Below, piece by piece: positions 28,479-38,985 of a stretch of 64,000 nt of DNA; positions within the stretch are counted from its first letter, which is position 1; each line of letters begins with the position of its first letter. The stretch is from the NCBI RefSeq assembly GCF_027409185.1, contig NC_084468.1, forward strand, positions 143,132,001 through 143,196,000. The letters run 5' to 3'. Under the pieces are notes generated by a model. It saw nothing but the letters and a program-made list of their open reading frames with translations, made no database searches and had not been told where the DNA came from. The stretch is from Cynocephalus volans. Taxonomy: Eukaryota; Chordata; Mammalia; Dermoptera; Cynocephalidae. The position numbers were made by a program, and so were the translations under genes.

Positions 28479-28704
28479 AAAACATATATTCAGGGGCCGG
28501 CCCCGTGGTGCACTCAGGAGAGTGCGGCACTTGGGTGCGCAGTGGCACTCCTGCCACGGGTTCGGATCCTATATAGTGATGGCCGGTGCACTCACTGGCT
28601 GAGCGTGGTGTGGACGACACCAAGCCAAGGGTTGCGATCCCCTTACCGGTCACAAAAAAAGACAAACAAAACAAAACAAACAAACAAAAAAAACATGTAT
28701 TCAG
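28479..28704 (+). mobile_element. tRNA-Ile-derived SINE (CYN-like), copy 2, dimeric, in L1-C
   Basis: The body is 28494-28689, between aaaacatatattcag (28479-28493) and aaaacatgtattcag (28690-28704), a 15-bp TSD with one difference. Unit 1 starts ggccggccccgtggtgcac and has B box ggttcggatcc (28559-28569). Unit 2 starts ggccggtgcactcactggct, keeps gagcgtggtg..gacgacaccaag and ends ccccttaccggtca, a near copy of a tRNA-Ile including the acceptor-end complement. An (AAAC)n tail follows. It splits the L1-C endonuclease region. Confidence 0.9.
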
Positions 28705-29822
28705 CCATAGAGAAAGTCTCAGTAAATTCAAAAGAATGAGGTTATACAAATTATCTTTTCCAACAAGAATGGAATGAAACTAGATATCAATAATAGAAAG
28801 AAAGCTGGAAAATTCACAAATACATAGAAATCAAATAATACACTCTATGCAAAGATGAAATCAAAAAGGAAATTAGAAATACTTTCAGAGGGATGAAAGC
28901 AAAAACGCAACATACTAAAATTTACTGCATGCAGTGAAATCAGAGATCACTTATAGCTGTAAATACCTAAAATAGAAGAAAGATCTCAAAACAATAACCT
29001 TATGTTGCACCTTAAATAACTAAAAAAGAAAGCAAACTGATCCTAAAGCCAATAGAAAGAAATAATGAAGATTAAGTGGAAATAAATGGAATAGAGAATA
29101 GAAAAATGATAAAGAAAATCAACCAAAAAAAGTTGTTTTTGTGAAAAGAGCAATAAATGTGGCAAACATTTAACTAAACTGACTAAGAAAAAAAGAGAGA
29201 AGACTCAAGTTGCTAAAGTCATTAACTACTCATCTTACAGAAAAAAAAAAGAAAAGATTAAAGAGAATGCTATGAACAATTGTATGCCAAGAAATTAGAC
29301 AACATAGTTGAAGTGGATAAAATTCCTAAATAGACACAGATCCCAAAACTCACTGAAGAAAAACTGGAAAATCTGAACAGATTTACAAGTAAAAAGATTA
29401 AGCCAACAACCTACAACTTCCCAGGAAAGAAAAGTCTAGGACCAGATGATGTTAAATTTAACTAACTATTAAAAGAAAAATTAATAGCAATGCTCTAAAA
29501 CTGTTCCACATAAATAGTAGAGTAGGTAACACTTCCTGACTCATATTACGAGGCCATTACCTGGATACCAAGGTTAGACATTACAGACAAAACAAAACAA
29601 CTACAGAGCAATGTCCTTATAAGTATAGATGGAAATAATCTTCAACAAAATACCAAAAACTTAATCCAGAGGCATAGTAAAAAGATTATATATCATGATG
29701 AAGTGGAATTAATCCCATGAATGGAAGGGTGGTTCAACATTAAAAAAAGAAAAAAAAAATCACTCAATGTAATCCTCTACATAATAGAATAAAACGGGAG
29801 ACAACATACATGGTCATCATAT

Positions 29823-30167
29823 TTGATGGTGAAAAAGCACCTCAAAAAATCAATATCACTGAAAACATTTCCCCTAAAATCAGGGACAAGACAAAGATGC
29901 CCACTTTCACCATTTCTGTTTATCATTATACTGGAAGTTCAAGCCACAACAATTAGGAATTCTATTAAGAAAAGAAATGAAAATCATAGCGATTGGAAGG
30001 GAATCAGCAAAAACTATCTCGATTCAAAGTTGACATTAATATCATATATAAAAGTTCTTAACGAATCTACAAAAAATATTACAGCTAATAAAAAATTCAC
30101 CAAAATTTCAGGATACAAGATCAATACACAAAACTCTATTGTATTTCTGCATACTACCAATAAATAA
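29823..30167 (+). pseudogene. L1-C reverse transcriptase remnant
   Basis: A 114-codon frame holding the RT block SGTRQRCPLSPFLFIIILEV and, further on, ISGYKINTQNSIVFLHTTN, both typical of L1 RT. Between them the FADD catalytic box expected in L1 is not recognisable, and the intervening residues do not match, so this part has been deleted or scrambled. No function. Confidence 0.75.
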
Positions 30168-30829
30168 TCTGAAAATAATTTTTTTTAAAAAAATTCATTT
30201 ACAATAGTATAAAAATGAATAAAATACTTAAGAATAAATTTAACCAAGGAACATCAACACTTTACACAGAAAGTTACAAAACACTACTAAAAGATATTAA
30301 AGAAGACCTAAAAAATAGAATGTCATCCCCTGTTTGTGGACTAAAATACAATACTTAATACTGTTATGATGACAATACCTATCTACTGTGGACTGAATAT
30401 CTCCCCAAAACTTATTGAAGTTTGACCCCATTGTAACAGCGTTAAGAGGGTGAGAAATCAGATTGGGGCAGTGTTGAAAGGTAGGGACTTTAAGAGCTGA
30501 TTGGATCACAAAAATTGTGCCCACAAGAATAGATTAATCCATTTGTGCAATAATGGATTATGATTTAATGAATTATGAGGGAGTGGTTCTTATGACATTA
30601 TAAGAAGAGCAAGTGAGCATGTGAACTCTCTTGCCAATCTTGCCATGTGATACCCTACATTGCCACAGGATTCTGCACAGAACCCTCACTAAAACAAAGG
30701 CCCTAACTAGTTGCACCCTTTTGACCTTGGAGTTTCCAGCCTCCAAAACATTAGAAATAAAGTTCAATTATTTATAAATTACCTAGTTTCAGGAATTCTG
30801 GTATAAGTGACAGAAAATGAACCAATACA

Positions 30830-32365
30830 GATATTGGTACCAAAAAAGTGGGGTGTTGCTAATAATTAATACCTAAAAATATGGAATTAGCTTTGGAACT
30901 GGCTCATGGGCAGAGGATGGAAAGATCTGAAGGAGGAGGGTAGAGAAAACTGAGATTCTGGTGAGGGTTTAGAAGACTAGAAGACCAGGGAATGTTTGTA
31001 ATTTCTTAGAGATTGGTTAAATGGTGGTGACCAAAACGATGATAGAAATATCAACTCTAAAGACCATCTAAGGACTCAGATATAAATAAGAAGGAGCATG
31101 TTGGACACTGGAGCAAAGATCACCCTTGTTATTACCTGGCAAAGAACTTGGTTGGATTGTATCCATGCCTATGGATTTTATAGAATGTGGAATTTAAAAG
31201 ATATAAGCCAGGGTACTTGGCCAAAAAAAAAAAAAAAAAAAAAAAGAAATCTAAGCAGCAAAGCATTCAAGCAGTTGTGTGGCTATTTCTAACAGCCTAC
31301 ACTAAATTACAGCAGCAGAGGCATGACATAAAGGCATAATTTATAATTAAAGGGAGGTAGATTAAAAATTGGAATACTCTCATCCTGCTGATGTAAAGAG
31401 TGAAAAAGTGTGTTCAGACGAGGAAACCAAGGGTATAGCCCAGTGACCTTCTGATAAGGAGATTAGTACAAAAGCAAGGTATCATCAAGAAAATAGAAGA
31501 CAGACCCAGAAGGCATTTCAGTTATTTTTTTAGGTTGCCCCTCTCAGCACTGATCCAGAGGCCAAGGAAGACAGAATGGTTTCAGGGAATTGGCCCAAGG
31601 CACCATCCACAGGCTTGCTGCCCAGGTCTATGTAGGAAAGTTGCTCCCTGAATTCAAGCACAGTGCTCCTCTGCTGCCCCAACTGTAGCTAACCTGACCC
31701 CAGGTACTACTGGACCCCCAACTTCCAAAGATACAAGCCTTTATGTCATCCACATGGTGTTAAGTCTGCAGACTTGCAAAATGCAAGAGCTGTGGATGCA
31801 TGGCATCCTCCATGCAGATTTTAAAGGCTGAATGGAAAATCCTGGGCCCACGAAGAGATTTGTCATGGGGGCAGATTTACTGCAGAGAGACTCCATTAAA
31901 GCAATGAAAGTGGAAATGTGAGGTCAGAGTTGCGGCAGAGGACCTCCATCAGGGACATGCCTCCTACAGCTGTGGGAGTGGGATGTGGTGTGCAGTGCCA
32001 GGCTGGGAGAACTGAAATGTGGAAAAAGCCATAGGAGCAGGGATGCAGGAAGATTTTGAGGTCCAACCCCACACCAGTGTGTAGCAGATGCCAGACACGG
32101 AGTCAAAGAAGATTATTCTCCAGCTTTAATATTTATTGTTTGCTTTGCTGGGTTTAAAACATTCTTAGGCCCTGTTACCCTTATCTTTTGACCTAATTCT
32201 GTCTCTTTGAACAGGAATATGTACCCCATGTCTTTCTCATTATTGCATCTTGGAAATAGGTAACTTCTAGATGAAATTTTGGACTTTTGAGTTGGTGCTG
32301 GGGCTATGGGGATACAATGTATTTGTATGTGAGAAGGACATGAGGAAGGGAGAACAGAAGCAGAA
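30830..32365 (+). other. MaLR internal region
   Basis: It starts 'gatattggtaccaaaaaagt' and 'tggggtgttgcta', the usual start of MST/THE1 internal sequence, and later has 'ggtgttaagtctgcagact' and 'gcaagagctgtggatgcat'. The protein-coding capacity of these elements is degenerate or absent, and no long frame is present here. An A run lies at 31221-31245. Confidence 0.7.
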
Positions 32366-32425
32366 TGCTGTGGATTAAACATCTCCCCAAAACTCACTGA
32401 AGCGTGATTCCCATTGTAATAAAGT

Positions 32426-32483
32426 GAGAAAGTCTATTATGGTATTTGAAAAAAAGAGTAAGAAAGTCTATTATGGTATTTGA
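32426..32483 (+). repeat. Short tandem duplication in the 3' MaLR LTR
   Basis: The block 'gaaagtctattatggtattt' occurs twice in a row (about 32428 and 32462) and once is absent from the matching place in the 5' LTR. It is a replication-slippage duplication private to this LTR. Confidence 0.75.
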
Positions 32484-32813
32484 AAGTGGGAACTTTAAGA
32501 GGCGTTTGAATCATGAGGACTGTTCTGTGTGAATGGAATAATCTAGTCATGCCACAATAATGGGTTAATGGATAAAGACTCGTGGCTTTATAAGGAGAGC
32601 ACATGAAAGCACTCTTGCCATTCTCTCCTTCTGATTGCCTACATTGCCATGGGACATTGTACAGAGCCCTCACCAAGGGAAAGGCCATCATCAGAGGTGG
32701 TCCCTGGACCTCGGATTTCCCAACCTCCAAAACTGTAGAAAATAAATGTTATTTCTTTTAAAATTACCCAGTTTTATGTATTCTGTTATGCGTGACAGAA
32801 AACAAACTAAAAA

Positions 32814-32945
32814 ATCCTCAACGTGCTCAATAAATTCAATCCAATCTCTGTCAAAATCTCCATGGTCCTTTCCTACAGGAATGGAAAAGCCAAATCTAAT
32901 ACTCACATGGATTTACAAAGGATGCTAAGTAGCCAAAGAATCTTT
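32814..32945 (+). mobile_element. L1-C, segment 2
   Basis: It resumes the ORF2 homology after the MaLR with 'attcaatccaatctctgtca' and 'cacatggatttacaaaggat', then 'agtagccaaagaatctttt', where the antisense L1-D begins. The same block in L1-A lies at about 17465-17585. Confidence 0.75.
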
Positions 32946-34392
32946 TCCTTCTTTTTCATTTTTTGAATTGAAACATAATTGATTATACACATTTATTGGG
33001 TATAGAGTTGATTATCAGTATTTATATACAGTAAATGATAAATAATATTAGCATGTTCATTACAAAACATAATTATTCTTTGTGTCCTGTACCCAATTAC
33101 TCCCTAGCTCCCCACCCCCTCCCCTTTTCCAACTTCTACTAGCTATAAGTCTGTTCTCTCCTTCTGAAAGTTCAAAGTTTTATTGTGGTCTTTCTTTTCT
33201 TTAATCCTTCCTTCCTTCTACTTCCTTGTGTGAGTGAGGGCATACAGTATTTCTCTTTCTGTACCTGGATTGTTTTGCATAATATAATTTTCTCTAGGCT
33301 CATCCATGTTGCTGCAAATGGTATAAATTCATTCTTTTTTTACAGCTGAGTAGTATTCCATTGTGTATATATACTACAATTTCATTATTCAGTTGTCTGT
33401 CGATGAACATGTAGGTTGAGTCCACAGTTTGACTATTGTAATAGAGTTGGGATGAACATGGGAGTTTATGTATCCCTTCACATGATGATTTCTGTTCCTT
33501 TGAGTATACACCCAGTAGTGGGATTGAGGTATCATATGGTAGTTCTATCTGTAGTTGTTTGAGAAACCTCCATACTGTTTTCCATAATGGCTGTCCTAAC
33601 TAACAGTCCCTCCAACAGTGTAGAAGAGTTTCCTTTTCCTCACATCCTCACCAGCATTTGTTTTTCTGTCTTTTTGATAGTAGCCAGTCTAGCTGGGATG
33701 AGAGGATATCTTAATGTGGTTTTGATTTGCATTTCCTTAATGCTTAGTGATGGTAAGCATTTTCTCATGTATCTGTTGGCCATTTGCATGAATTCCTTTG
33801 AAAAATATCTATTCCACTCCTTTGCCCATTTTAATTGTATTATTATTATTATTTTTACTGTGAAGTTGTTTGATTTCCTTGTATGTTCTGATTATTAACT
33901 CCTTGACACATGTATGATTTGCAGATATTTACTCCCATTCTGTAGGTTGGCTTTTCATTCTGTTGATTATTTCTTTTTCTGAGCAGAAGCTTTTTATTTT
34001 GCTATAATCCCATTTGTTAAGTTTTTTCTTTTGTTGTTTGTGCTTTTGGGGTCTTATTCATCAAGTCTTTGCCCAGTCCTACATCCTGAAATGTGTTTCC
34101 TCTATGTTTTCTTCTAGGAGTTTTATAGTTTTAGGTCTTATACTTAAGTCTTTAATCCATTTGGAACTGATTTTTTTTTGTATGGGGAGAGGTGTCGGTA
34201 TACTTTTATTCTTCTACATGTGGATATCCAGTTTCCCCAGTGCCATTTATTGAAGAGGCTGTCCTGTCCCCAATGTATGTTCTCATCAAAGATCAGCTGG
34301 CTGTTAAGTACCTAGGTTGATTTCTGGGTTCTCTATTTTGTTCCATTGGTCCATCACTTTGTTTTTATGCCAGTACCATGCTGTTTTGGTTA

Positions 34393-35752
34393 CTATAGCA
34401 TGACGTTTAGTTTGAAGTCAGGTAGTATAATGCCTCTGTTTGTTTTTGTTGTTGTCTTGTTTTTTGTTTGTTTGTTTGTTTGTTTGTATTTTGTTTTGGG
34501 CTCAGGATTGTTTTGGCTGTTCAGGGTCTTCTCCCACTCCACATGAATTGTAGGTATTTTGTAGTTGTCATTGTAGAGATCTTTCACATCTTTTGTTAAA
34601 TTTATTCCTCGGTATTTTATTCGTTTGGTAGCTATTGTAAATGGGCGTGCTTTAATGATTTCTTTTTCTGCTTGTTCCTTGTTGGTGTATAAGAATGCTA
34701 CTAACTTTTGCGTATTGATTTTGTATCCCACAACTTTATTGAATTTGTTTATGAGCTCTAGGAGTTTTTGGTAGAAGTTATGAATTTTTCTATGTATAGG
34801 ATCATGTCATCTGTGAACAGTGACAATTTGACTTTGTCTTTTCAAATATAGATGCCCTTTATTTCTTTCTCTTTCCTGATTGCTCTGGCTAGTACTTCCC
34901 ATACTATGTTGAATAAGAGTGATGAGAATGGGCATCCTTATCTTGTTCCTGTTCTTAAAGGAAAAACTTTCAGCTTTTCTTTATTTAGGATGATGTTGGA
35001 AGAGGGTTTGTCATGTATGGCTTTATTGCATTGAGGTACTCTCCTTCTATACCTAATTTATTGAGGATCTTTATCATAAAGGGATGCTGTATTTTGTCAA
35101 ATGCTTTTTCTGCCTCTACTGAGATAATCACATGGTTTTTGTCCTTGATTTTGTTGATGTGGTGTACCACATTTATTGACTTGCATATGTTGAACCATCT
35201 TTGCATCCCTAGAATGAATCCCACTTGATCATGTTATATAATCTTTTTGATGTGCTGTCGTATGTATGTTCATCAAGGATATTGGCCATTAGCTTTCGTC
35301 TTTTTTGTTGTGTCTTTGCCTGATTTTGATATCAGGGTCATGTTGGCTTCATAGAATGAAATTGGGAGAATGGCTTCTGTTTCAATTTTTTGAAATAGTT
35401 TTAAAAGGATTTACACTAATTCTTCTTTAAAGGTTTGGTAGTATTCAGCAGTGATGCTATCTGGTCCTGTGATTTTCTTTGTTGGGAGACTGCTGATTAC
35501 CACATCAATCTTGTTGCTCTTTATTGGTCTGTTCATGCTTTGTATTTCTTCTTTGATTAGTCTTGGTAGTTTTAATGTGTCCAGAAATTATCCATTTCCT
35601 CCAAGTTTTCAAGTTTGTTGGTGTATAGTTATTCATAACCATCTCTAATGATTTTTTGTATTTCTGTGGCATTGGTTGAAATGTTTCCTTTTTTTCATTT
35701 CTGATTTTTGTTATTTGGGTCTTCTCACTTCTTTTTTGTTTGTTTGTAGATC
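34393..35752 (-). pseudogene. L1-D ORF2 remnants
   Basis: Pieces of L1 ORF2 on minus: [13 protein letters not shown] (within 35505-35906), then [20 protein letters not shown] and [12 protein letters not shown] (34985-35224), then the RT region, then [20 protein letters not shown] (34393-34731). The catalytic box reads FTDD and not FADD (near 34805). Frames are broken by shifts and stops between the pieces. No function. Confidence 0.8.
34458..34487 (+). repeat. (GTTT)n microsatellite in L1-D
   Basis: A run of GTTT units on plus interrupts the L1-D ORF2 sequence and produces the poly-Thr/Lys/Asn stretch in the minus frame. It is absent from the same place in L1-A. Confidence 0.8.
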
Positions 35753-36312
35753 TGTAGAGGGCCACTGGCTCAGTTATTGAGCCTGGAAAAAGCCTGTGTT
35801 GATGCAGGACCCAGAGGCTTTCTAGAGGGGTGATATAAGGAGGAAAAGCTACTACCCAATCAACTGTTGAGCCCACTGCAAGCCTACAAGGGTGGAGCTG
35901 AACCAAGCAGCACTATAGAGGCCTGCCTTGGGGAGGGAGTGTTGAGTGAGTTTAGATGCTGGGGTCTTGGTCACCCTTTCTATCCTAGGCTCCAGGCAGG
36001 CAGCACCTTGGACCTGAGTGTTGTAGAATGCAGCCAGTACAAAGGGACTGTGGCTTGCTTGGTTCAGTGTAGGGATCTAGGCTCTAAATAGCTGGGATTG
36101 TGGCCCTGTTGTCACCCATGCAAGCATGTGGAGGGTTCCAGTGGGAGGTGCAGTTTCTGTCAGGTCAGATGTGGGTTGCATGGGTACCCATTGGCTCAGC
36201 CTCCATGGGCCTTACAAAGCAGGCCACAAATGTGGGGAACTGCTACACTTCAGCAGATTTTCTGCTGGGGAAGTCTGACTGCTCACCTGTGGGGGAGAGG
36301 TGCTGAGTAGAC
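35753..36312 (-). other. GC-richer segment joined to L1-D, unidentified
   Basis: About 560 bases, richer in G and C than anything nearby, fused to L1-D in the middle of its ORF2 homology (the minus sequence passes from 'ccagtggccctctacagatc' straight into 'tacaaacaaacaaa' and 'gaagtgagaagaccc'). It could be the 5' UTR of L1-D joined to ORF2 by an internal deletion, or other sequence carried in. There is no start like the CAAGATGGC of L1-A. Open frames here have no family resemblance. Confidence 0.5.
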
Positions 36313-37990
36313 AAACAATTTTGAAAAAGAAAAAAAAGATGCTAGACTCACATTTCCTGAGTTTAAAACTTACTAAGAAACTATTTTATTCACAACTGTA
36401 CAGTTCTGGCATATGGATAAAGTTATAGACAAATATGGAATAGAATGAGAGTTTAGAAATAAGCTTATATATATATATAAGGCCAATCTATTTTTTTTCT
36501 TTTTAAAGATGACCAGTAAGGGGATCTTAACCCTTGACTTGGTGTTGTCAGCACCACGCTCTCCCAAGTGTGCCACAGGCCAGCCCCAGGCCAATCTATT
36601 TTTAAGAAGGCTACTGATACTATTCATTTGGGAAAGATAATCTCTTCTCCAAACGGTACAGGGACAAATGGATATTCAAATGCAAAGAATTAACTCGAAC
36701 TCTCTCCTCATACCCTATACAAAAGTTAACTCCAAATGGATCAAAGGTGTAAGTAAAACCTATAACTATAAAACTCTTAATTGTAAGTGAAACTCAATAT
36801 AAAACTCAAAGATGTAAGTAAAATCTATAACTATAAAAGTCATAGGTAAAAATCTTCATAATCTTAGATTTAGCAAGAGTGCTTAGATTTGATCCCAAAA
36901 GTACAAATAAAAGAAAAAAATAAATAATTTGGACTGTATCAATATTAAAAATTGTGTCTATAAAATAGTACTATCAAAAGAGCAAGAAGGAAACTCACAG
37001 AATGAGAGAAAATATTTGCAATTTATATATCTTATAGGGCCTAGTATCCAGAAAACATGATACTTGCTTTGCTTTTACCAAGTAGGAACTAAAAGACAAA
37101 CAGCCCAATTAAAAAATGGGCAAAGAACTTAAACAGACATTTCTCCAATGAAGATATACAAATGGCCGACACACACTAAAAAGATGCTTAATATCGTTAG
37201 TCATTAAGGAAATGCATATCAAAATCAGAATGAGATACCAATTGACACCCACTAGGAGAGCTCTAATAAAAATGATGAATCATAACAAATGCTGGGAGGA
37301 ATGTGGAGAAATTTGAAATGTTATACATTGCTGGTGGGAATTTAAAACGATATAGCACTGTGAAAAAAGAGTTCGGTGATTTCTCAAAAAATTAAATATG
37401 GAATTATCACATGAGCCAGCATTTCTACTCTTAAGTATACACTTTCCCAAAATGGTAAACAAGTATTCAAACAAATTCAAAAAAAGTACAGAAATGTTCA
37501 TAGCAGCACTATTGTCACCATCTAAAATGTGAAAAAAAACACAGTGTCCATCAGTAAATGAAACATAATGTGTTTCATAATAAACATAACGTGGCATACC
37601 CACGTAATGGACTATAATTCAACCAAAAAAGAAATGGAGTACTGATACATGCTTCAATGTCGATGAACCTGGAAAACGTTAAGCTAAGTTAAAGAAGCCA
37701 GGCACAAAATATTATATATTATAGAATTCAGTTGATATGAAATATATTCCAATTATATTAAAATATAAATAGGTAAATTCATACAGATAGAAAGCATAAT
37801 AGTGGTTGATAATGGGAAGGCATCACGTAATGAGTACAGGTTCTCTTTTAGAGGTAATCAAAACATTTTGGAACTAGATAGAGATGACGGCCACACAGAA
37901 CTGTGAATGCACTGATGACATGAACTGTGCACTTTAAAATGTTTGATTTTGCATTTTGTGAATTTCACTTCAATAAAAAAGAATTAAAAA
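36313..37990 (+). mobile_element. L1-C, segment 3 (C-terminal ORF2 and 3' end)
   Basis: It resumes with 'actcacatttcctgagttta', the ORF2 block that follows segment 2 in L1-A (about 17605), and continues through 'gtactgatacatgcttcaat' to an end at 'ttcacttcaataaaaaag'. Order and orientation match segments 1 and 2, so the three are one element. SINE copy 3 interrupts it at 36480. A tandem duplication of about 30 bases (36745 and 36810) lies inside. Confidence 0.8.
36480..36603 (-). mobile_element. tRNA-Ile-derived SINE (CYN-like), copy 3, monomeric, in L1-C
   Basis: The body is 36496-36587 on minus, between perfect copies of aggccaatctattttt (36480-36495 and 36588-36603). Read on minus: ggctggcctgtggcacact, gagcgtggtgctgacaacac, caagtcaagggtt, ccccttactggtca and a short A-rich tail. 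It is one unit only, closest to unit 2 of copy 2. The B box is partly decayed (ggttaagatcc). Insertion at TT|AAAAA on minus fits L1 cleavage. Confidence 0.88.
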
Positions 37991-38764
37991 GTAAATAATT
38001 CTAAATGTTAATTGATGACTAAACTAAAATTAATTAATAGGAAAAAAGAGTAGAAATCTATGACTAAGACTAACTCAAGATAACACTGATGATATCAAAG
38101 AATCTTTCCTCTGTCTAGTGGCACGTTTGAATAGTAGCTTTACCGCATTCTCTACATCCTTAATTTCAGTTCATGATTTTTAAAAAAAATCATCCCCTAG
38201 AAGACCATAATAGTCACTGGATATAAAAACAAAGGAGGACAATAATATTACCTACAAAATTTAGGTTATTCAACTGAAGAAGTAAAAAATAAATACATTT
38301 TAATGTGTGCATTTAAAGAACCTCTGAGTCTACCATAATTTAAGGTCATGTTTCTAGAATCTTTGGTGTATTTTTAGTCTTTAGTTCAAAGGGACCATTT
38401 ATTCATCATGGGAATATCATTCAGAATCTTTTTATCCCTCATAATTTATGTAAGAAAGTTAATATAGGTCCAACTTTGATGGTTATCTAATATTTATTAG
38501 TTTAATTCATTAAGAAGTTAAAAATAATATTACAGGTAGAGAAGCAACAAAAGCAAATTATAATCTTGTAAAAAAATAAAAGATGAGAATAACAACACAT
38601 CAGAAATCTCAAAAGCATATTAACTAGCAATTCATTTCTTTCTGTATCTGGAAAAAATTAACAGCCTTGTTATCTTCTTCCCATAAATATTGACATACAC
38701 TCTAACATCAAAAGAGAATAATCTGATTTGGTTTCCCAATAATTGCTCAATGGAGAGGTGTGTT

Positions 38765-38985
38765 TGGGATTCAGGCCCGGCTTGGAGATCTATTCTCCCA
38801 TGTCGCAGTTCATGACATCTTGAATAAGCTGCTTTCTCTGAACCTTAGTGTTTTGCTTCATTTCTTTCCTAATAATGTTTCTTTAGCTCTTTCCCAATAA
38901 TGCATAACCAGTCAAGATTAAGGAAATATATGTTCAAACTCTGATATATTGTAGGTGCTTAGTAAATTACAGATATTATCACTAA
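38765..38985 (+). mobile_element. MIR SINE relic
   Basis: The order 'gattcaggcccggcttggag', 'gaataagctgctttctctga', 'ccttagtgttttgcttc' and, after an extra stretch, 'gattaaggaaatatatgttc' and 'gtaggtgcttagtaaat' follows the MIR consensus from its middle to its 3' end. Confidence 0.6.

Larger units (their letters stand above)
28055..30383 (+). mobile_element. L1-C, segment 1 (endonuclease and early RT region)
   Basis: An older, decayed L1 in plus orientation. It starts at 'ccatgcaagtagtaacc' (L1 endonuclease region), passes 'acatatggaacattctccag' (split by SINE copy 2), 'gaatggaatgaaactaga', 'agcccag'-type RT blocks near 29430, and reaches 'tgtggactaaaatacaatac' where the MaLR element interrupts it. 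Frame remains occur only in short pieces. It continues at 32814 and at 36313. Confidence 0.8.
30384..32813 (+). mobile_element. Complete MaLR (MST/THE1-type) element inside L1-C
   Basis: Two LTRs in the same orientation, 30384-30829 and 32366-32813, flank 1.5 kb of internal sequence. The LTRs share 'gtggactgaatatctcccc' or 'gtggattaaacatctcccc', an 'aactttaagag' block, 'ttccagcctccaaaac' or 'cccaacctccaaaactgtag', AATAAA and a terminal 'gacagaaaa..' block. This order is that of mammalian apparent LTR retrotransposons. The host L1-C resumes on the right. The TSD is too decayed to state. The element is non-coding and old. Confidence 0.8.
32946..36312 (-). mobile_element. L1-D: antisense L1 inserted in L1-C
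   Basis: Read on minus, this has ORF2 homology from 35752 down to the 3' end at 32946, with no clear A tail left. The plus strand shows the reversed L1 3' end ('tgaattgaaacataattgat', 'ccattgtgtatatatactac'). The host sequence on either side (caaagaatctttt / caaacaattttg) is a decayed TSD candidate. Its upstream 560 bases are not ordinary ORF2 and are described separately. L1-C continues at 36313. Confidence 0.75.

Noticed and set aside
28590..28660. Functional tRNA-Ile gene in the second unit of SINE copy 2
   Set aside because: Close to tRNA-Ile, but the B box is altered (ggttgcgatcc), the unit is embedded in a dimeric SINE and an AC-rich tail follows instead of a T terminator.
33587..33898. 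103-codon plus-strand frame as a membrane protein
   Set aside because: It is the reverse strand of L1-D ORF2. Reversed L1 sequence commonly yields Leu/Phe/Ser-rich frames that mimic membrane segments.
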